This document shows positions 60,690 to 64,000 of a stretch of 64,000 nt of DNA, piece after piece; position 1 is the first letter of the stretch, and each line of letters begins with the position of its first letter. The notes beneath the pieces were generated by a model. It had not been told where the DNA came from and ran no database searches. It saw nothing but the letters and a program-made list of their open reading frames with translations. Made by a program: the position numbers and the translations under genes. The DNA lies in assembly GCF_012913485.1 (NCBI RefSeq), contig NZ_CP051774.1, positions 2,728,001-2,792,000 on the forward strand. The letters are read 5' to 3'. This stretch comes from Luteolibacter luteus (GTDB lineage Bacteria > Verrucomicrobiota > Verrucomicrobiia > Verrucomicrobiales > Akkermansiaceae).

Positions 60690-62372
60690 TCACGGAATCG
60701 ACAACACCGCCCCCTGATCGGCACCGCCCACCATCGCCGCATAGCGGCCAAGATAGCCGCTTCTCGCCTTCGGCTGAGGTGCTGTCCATCGCGCACGTCG
60801 CGCTGCAATCTCCTCTTCTGGCACTAGAAGATGGATGCTGCGTTGTGGAATATCGATCGCGATGAGATCACCGGGTTCCACCAGGGCGATAGGACCGCCT
60901 GCTGCTGCCTCCGGGCACACGTGTCCGATCGCACCGCCGCGGGTGGCACCGGAAAAACGTCCGTCCGTGATCAAGGCCACGGATTCCGAAAGCCCGCGCC
61001 CGGCGATCGCTGAAGTAGGGGCCAGCATCTCGGGCATGCCGGGACCGCCTTTCGGGCCTTCGTATCGGATCACCACCACGTCCCCGGCCTTCACCTGGCC
61101 GGTAAGGATGCCGGTGGTGGCTTCCTCGCCGGACTCGAACACCACCGCGGGCCCGGTGAATTTCATCATCGCCGGACTCACCCCGGCGGATTTCACCACG
61201 CATCCACCGGGTGCGATGTTCCCATGGAGAACCGAGAGCCCGCCTCTTGTGGAATAAGCTCTTTCCACCGGCCGGATCACTTCGCGGTCCTTCACCTCTG
61301 CCACCGAAAGCGTCTCTCCAATCGTGAGGCCGCTTGCGGTCAAAGCATCCAGGTGAAGGACTCCCGGAATTTCCGCGAGGGTCTTCAGAATCGCAAAGAT
61401 GCCCCCTGCCCGATCGATGTCCTCCATATAATGCTTTCCCGAAGGCGCCACCTTGCACAGATGCGGCACACGCTCGGCCATCTCGTTAAAATCCTCCATT
61501 CCAAGAGGGACTCCGGCTTCACGCGCCACGGCAATCGTGTGCAGGATCGTGTTCGAGGATCCGCCCATCGCCATATCCAAGGCGATGGCATTCTGAAAGG
61601 CCTCCCGCGTCAGCAGGTCGGAGGGCTTCACGCCATCGCGCACCAGGCGGATGATGGTTCTGCCGGCCCGCTCAAACAAAGCATCGCGCGCCGGATCCGT
61701 GGCGAGGATCGAGCCATTGCCAGGCAACGCGAGTCCCAGGGCTTCGCAAAGGCAGTTCATCGAATTCGCCGTGAACATCCCGGAGCAGGAACCGCAGGTG
61801 GGGCAGGCATTCTTTTCAATCGTACCGAGTTGTTCCTCGGTAATCGCATTCGCCGAAAGCTTGCCCACCGCCTCGAACACCGAAGCAAGGTCCAGCGACT
61901 CACCCGTCACCGGATTCCTGCCGGACTGCATCGGCCCGCCCGAAACGAAAACGGTGGGAATATTCACCCGCGCGGCACCCATCATCATGCCGGGCACGAT
62001 CTTGTCGCAGTTCGGGATGCACACCACGCCGTCGAAGCAATGGGCCCGCAACATCGTCTCAATGCTATCCGCAATAATTTCACGCGAGGCCAGAGAGTAG
62101 CGCATCCCTCCATGCCCCATCGCGATTCCATCGTCCACGCCGATGCAATTGAACTCAAAGGGCACACCTCCCGTAGCGCGGATGGCTTCGCGCACTTTCC
62201 GGCCCACCACGTCCAGATGGGCATGGCCGGGGATGATCTGGACGAAGGAATTCGCCACCGCGATGAAGGGTTTCTCCCAATCCTCTTCGGACCGGATCGC
62301 ACCGGTCGCACGCAGCAGGCTGCGATGCGGCGCGCGGATCGCACCCTTCTTGATCATGTCGCTGATTGCCAT
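60690..62372 (-). CDS. ilvD: Dihydroxy-acid dehydratase
   Basis: ATG 62372 gives 560 residues, the typical IlvD length; the longer frame runs across the regulator and is not real. Iron-sulfur ligands are in [15 protein letters not shown] and [19 protein letters not shown]; other motifs are [40 protein letters not shown] and [11 protein letters not shown]. The enzyme performs the third step of valine and isoleucine synthesis (2,3-dihydroxy acid to 2-oxo acid) in the cytoplasm. It is divergent from a LysR-family gene that probably controls it, and convergent with the sulfatase with no spacer. Confidence 0.95.
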   Translation of the reverse strand: MAISDMIKKGAIRAPHRSLLRATGAIRSEEDWEKPFIAVANSFVQIIPGHAHLDVVGRKVREAIRATGGVPFEFNCIGVDDGIAMGHGGMRYSLASREIIADSIETMLRAHCFDGVVCIPNCDKIVPGMMMGAARVNIPTVFVSGGPMQSGRNPVTGESLDLASVFEAVGKLSANAITEEQLGTIEKNACPTCGSCSGMFTANSMNCLCEALGLALPGNGSILATDPARDALFERAGRTIIRLVRDGVKPSDLLTREAFQNAIALDMAMGGSSNTILHTIAVAREAGVPLGMEDFNEMAERVPHLCKVAPSGKHYMEDIDRAGGIFAILKTLAEIPGVLHLDALTASGLTIGETLSVAEVKDREVIRPVERAYSTRGGLSVLHGNIAPGGCVVKSAGVSPAMMKFTGPAVVFESGEEATTGILTGQVKAGDVVVIRYEGPKGGPGMPEMLAPTSAIAGRGLSESVALITDGRFSGATRGGAIGHVCPEAAAGGPIALVEPGDLIAIDIPQRSIHLLVPEEEIAARRARWTAPQPKARSGYLGRYAAMVGGADQGAVLSIP

Positions 62373-62383
62373 GACGGGAGGAT

Positions 62384-62443
62384 CCAAGTATCCCGATATA
62401 TTGGAATGACTCCTTTGGTCGCTATGTGATACTATTTCGGTAT
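62384..62443. promoter_or_regulatory. Dyad elements between ilvD and its divergent LysR gene
   Basis: Two dyads lie in the 69-bp gap: CCAAGTATC-CC-GATATATTGG (62384-62404, imperfect inner arms, perfect CCAA/TTGG ends) and ATAC-N7-GTAT (62429-62443), whose right arm overlaps the LysR ATG. The LysR gene probably represses itself and regulates ilvD from here. The exact contact sites are inferred. Confidence 0.5.
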
Positions 62444-63332
62444 GGATTGTTCGTTCCGGGAATTGGAGTGCTTCCTCGCCGTGGCCGAGGAGTTGTCGTT
62501 CACCCGTGCGGCAAAACGCCTGAACCTCGCGCAGCCGCCCTTGTCCCGCCACATCCGGACCTTGGAGGATAAAATCGGCGCGCGCCTCTTCATCCGCGAG
62601 CCACGGGGCGTTTCGCTCACCGCGGCGGGCGACCGCTTCTACGAGGAAACGCGGACCATCCCCGGGAAGCTGTCGCAGGCCGGAGAAGCCGCGAAGCGCA
62701 CCGCGGCGGGCGAAATTTCGCGCCTGCGGATCGGCTTCGTCAGTGCCGTCATGAGCGATGGCCTGCTCTCCGTGCTCAAGCGCTTCCGCGCATCGGCTCC
62801 CGGAGTGCAGATTCTTCTGCAAGACATGCCACCGAACGAGCAGATCCGCGCGATCATGGAAGGGAAGCTCGATGGAGGCTTCGTGGGCATCGAGGAACCG
62901 CGAGAACTCGGAGGCATCGAGATCATGCCTTGGCTTCGCGAGCCGCTGCAGTGCTTCGTCCCGTCCGACCACCCTCTTGCACAACGAAGCCGCATTTCCC
63001 TGAAGGACCTCTCTGCCGAACCATTCGTGGCCGTGGCACACGAAGCCGCGCCCTCCTTCTCGAATCTGGTCAGGCGACTATGCGGCGATGTGGGCTTCCG
63101 ACCACGCGTCGTTTTGGAATCCCATCGCGCGCAAGCGGTAGTCGTGATGGTGGCCGCAGGATCCGGGATCGCGATCTTGCCCTCCGCCTTGGAACGCGTC
63201 GCCGGAAGCGGGGTAAAGGCGATCCCTTTCAAGGAGCGCCTCACGATCACGCATCACTTCGCCCGGAGATCAGGCAAGGCCGAAGGCCCGATGCGGGACT
63301 TCGGCCATGCCTTGAAAAATTCGACTCGCTAG
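62442..63332 (+). CDS. LysR-family transcriptional regulator divergent from ilvD
   Basis: This 296-residue protein has HTH residues [20 protein letters not shown] then [20 protein letters not shown], matching the LysR DNA-binding domain. The effector domain follows ([58 protein letters not shown]). Position suggests control of ilvD, as IlvY does in enteric bacteria, though the neighbour gene there is ilvC. The inducer is unknown. The 3' end meets the convergent cupredoxin gene 5 bp away. Confidence 0.9.
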   Translation: MDCSFRELECFLAVAEELSFTRAAKRLNLAQPPLSRHIRTLEDKIGARLFIREPRGVSLTAAGDRFYEETRTIPGKLSQAGEAAKRTAAGEISRLRIGFVSAVMSDGLLSVLKRFRASAPGVQILLQDMPPNEQIRAIMEGKLDGGFVGIEEPRELGGIEIMPWLREPLQCFVPSDHPLAQRSRISLKDLSAEPFVAVAHEAAPSFSNLVRRLCGDVGFRPRVVLESHRAQAVVVMVAAGSGIAILPSALERVAGSGVKAIPFKERLTITHHFARRSGKAEGPMRDFGHALKNSTR

Positions 63333-63337
63333 AAGCC

Positions 63338-64000
63338 TCAGTTATTCGCGGCCTCCGGATTCGATTGCAGGTAGGAGTCCACGTCCGCGGTCACCACCAG
63401 TTTGCCATGCATGATGGCCCAGTGACCCGGGAAGGTGCAGACGAATTCATAGACACCTTCCTTTTGCGGGGCCGTGATGCTGATCGTTTCCTTCTGGCCG
63501 GCCTCAATCAGCTTGGTGGCGGCAATGACCCGCGAGTCCTTGTCCGGCACGTAAGCACGGCCCTTGCTGTCCAGCTTGTCGGGCGCTTGGGCCTGCACCG
63601 ATTCGGCCACGGCTTGATAGGATCCCGGCTGAACGATCACCAGGTTGTGCGGCATGTTATCCGGATTCTCGAAGATGATCTGGAAGGGCTTGCCCGCCTC
63701 CACCACCATGCGCGTGGTGTCGAAGCGCAGTTGTTCGCGCACCGCTTTCACCACGTAAACATTCACGCGCAGGTCCTTCAGCACCTTCCGCGCAATGTTT
63801 GCACGATCCGGATTCATCAGTGAGGTGAGATCGTTCGCAACTTGGACCACTTGGATGTAGTCCTGCGAGTTGCGATCTTCGACAGGTACCTTCTTCGCCC
63901 AATTCACAAGGCCACCGGCGGCACCATCCGCCAAATCCTTCGACCACGAGGCACGCGGGAGCTGGGAAATCGCCGAGGCAGCAGCAACCACTTGCTGGTC
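63338..64000 (-). CDS. Cupredoxin domain, C-terminal end of a longer protein
   Basis: The minus-strand frame is open to the window edge (220 residues visible, starting DQQVVAAASAI), so the true start is outside. The C-terminal 130 residues form a cupredoxin with type-1 copper ligands: His in NPDNMPHNLVIV and Cys-x4-His-x4-Met in FVCTFPGHWAIMHGKLVV, as in azurin/plastocyanin. Helical sequence precedes it (NSQDYIQVVQVANDLTSL, ARKVLKDLRVNVYVVKA). In PVC bacteria such cupredoxins often end larger dehydrogenase or HEAT-repeat proteins. It is probably a periplasmic electron carrier or acceptor. Confidence 0.85.
   Translation of the reverse strand, partial: DQQVVAAASAISQLPRASWSKDLADGAAGGLVNWAKKVPVEDRNSQDYIQVVQVANDLTSLMNPDRANIARKVLKDLRVNVYVVKAVREQLRFDTTRMVVEAGKPFQIIFENPDNMPHNLVIVQPGSYQAVAESVQAQAPDKLDSKGRAYVPDKDSRVIAATKLIEAGQKETISITAPQKEGVYEFVCTFPGHWAIMHGKLVVTADVDSYLQSNPEAANN

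Noticed and set aside
61224-62429. 401-codon open frame opposite ilvD
   Set aside because: IlvD motifs are unmistakable on the other strand; this frame also overlaps the regulator gap.
1-64000. tRNA, rRNA, riboswitch or prophage features
   Set aside because: No cloverleaf ends, conserved rRNA stretches, known aptamer cores or phage gene sets were recognised by eye; a covariance-model search could still find small RNAs.

Overview
The window is high-GC bacterial chromosome of the kind found in Verrucomicrobiota, most likely a soil or freshwater Verrucomicrobiaceae relative (Luteolibacter/Haloferula type). The assignment is inferred from gene content: a PEP-CTERM exosortase substrate, an S1 sulfatase, a ThuA/sorbosone-dehydrogenase/heme fusion, very large PKD and DUF5060 secreted proteins ending in a characteristic C-terminal domain, a PL11 rhamnogalacturonan lyase and a GH43. 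No rRNA, tRNA, CRISPR array or prophage was seen. Coding density is high and most genes sit in short runs or abut convergently.

Layout. 1-2639 (-): glycosyltransferase, PIG-L deacetylase and a truncated conserved protein, tightly coupled. 2836-5806 (+): PL11 lyase and an orphan GspF/PilC-like membrane protein. 5917-15959 (-): a PEP-CTERM protein and two tandem, collinear DUF5060 glycosidase-like secreted giants. 16152-20593: a small SecD-head-like secreted protein, an AlkA-type glycosylase, a lipoprotein, an RRM protein and an FG-GAP protein with a Lys-Pro repeat tail. 20737-25850: LysR regulator, divergent ferredoxin, RlmM-like methyltransferase and a large, strongly codon-biased glutaminase-A-like protein. 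25996-36518: NYN-LOTUS protein, TSUP transporter, a small membrane protein, a methyltransferase, a Tat-exported propeller, the ThuA fusion, a monooxygenase-like protein and a rhomboid protease. 36616-46701: RapA/HepA helicase, a PLD lipoprotein, an SHD1-metzincin protease, a RAYT-type transposon with inverted palindromic flanks, a DEAD-box helicase, an aldehyde dehydrogenase, Dps and an entericidin-like lipoprotein. 46999-53137 (+): a coupled lipid kinase/phosphoesterase/flavoprotein-disulfide reductase operon, a helical-bundle protein, GH43 and two coupled paralogous membrane proteins. 53218-57600 (-): a cluster of small DGPF/SRPBCC/VOC/DUF1428/DUF899 proteins, a half-length asparaginase-like protein and a uracil-DNA glycosylase apparently lacking most iron-sulfur cysteines. 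57888-64000: PspA and YkvA-like proteins behind a palindromic operator candidate, a sulfatase, IlvD with a divergent LysR regulator, and the C-terminal end of a cupredoxin protein.

Two functional themes stand out. One is scavenging of plant or algal polysaccharide, especially pectin-like material: PL11, GH43, the DUF5060 enzymes, sulfatase, the ThuA/sugar dehydrogenase fusion and the glutaminase-like protein. The other is stress and envelope maintenance: Dps, PspA, YkvA, entericidin, rhomboid and AlkA. The most unusual items are the tandem DUF5060 giants, the ThuA-GSDH-heme fusion with an unrecognised duplicated domain, the SHD1-metzincin protease, the frameshifted RAYT element, the cysteine-poor uracil-DNA glycosylase, and three dyad operator candidates (LysR/ferredoxin, pspA, ilvD/LysR). 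No wholly new multi-gene system could be demonstrated from sequence alone.
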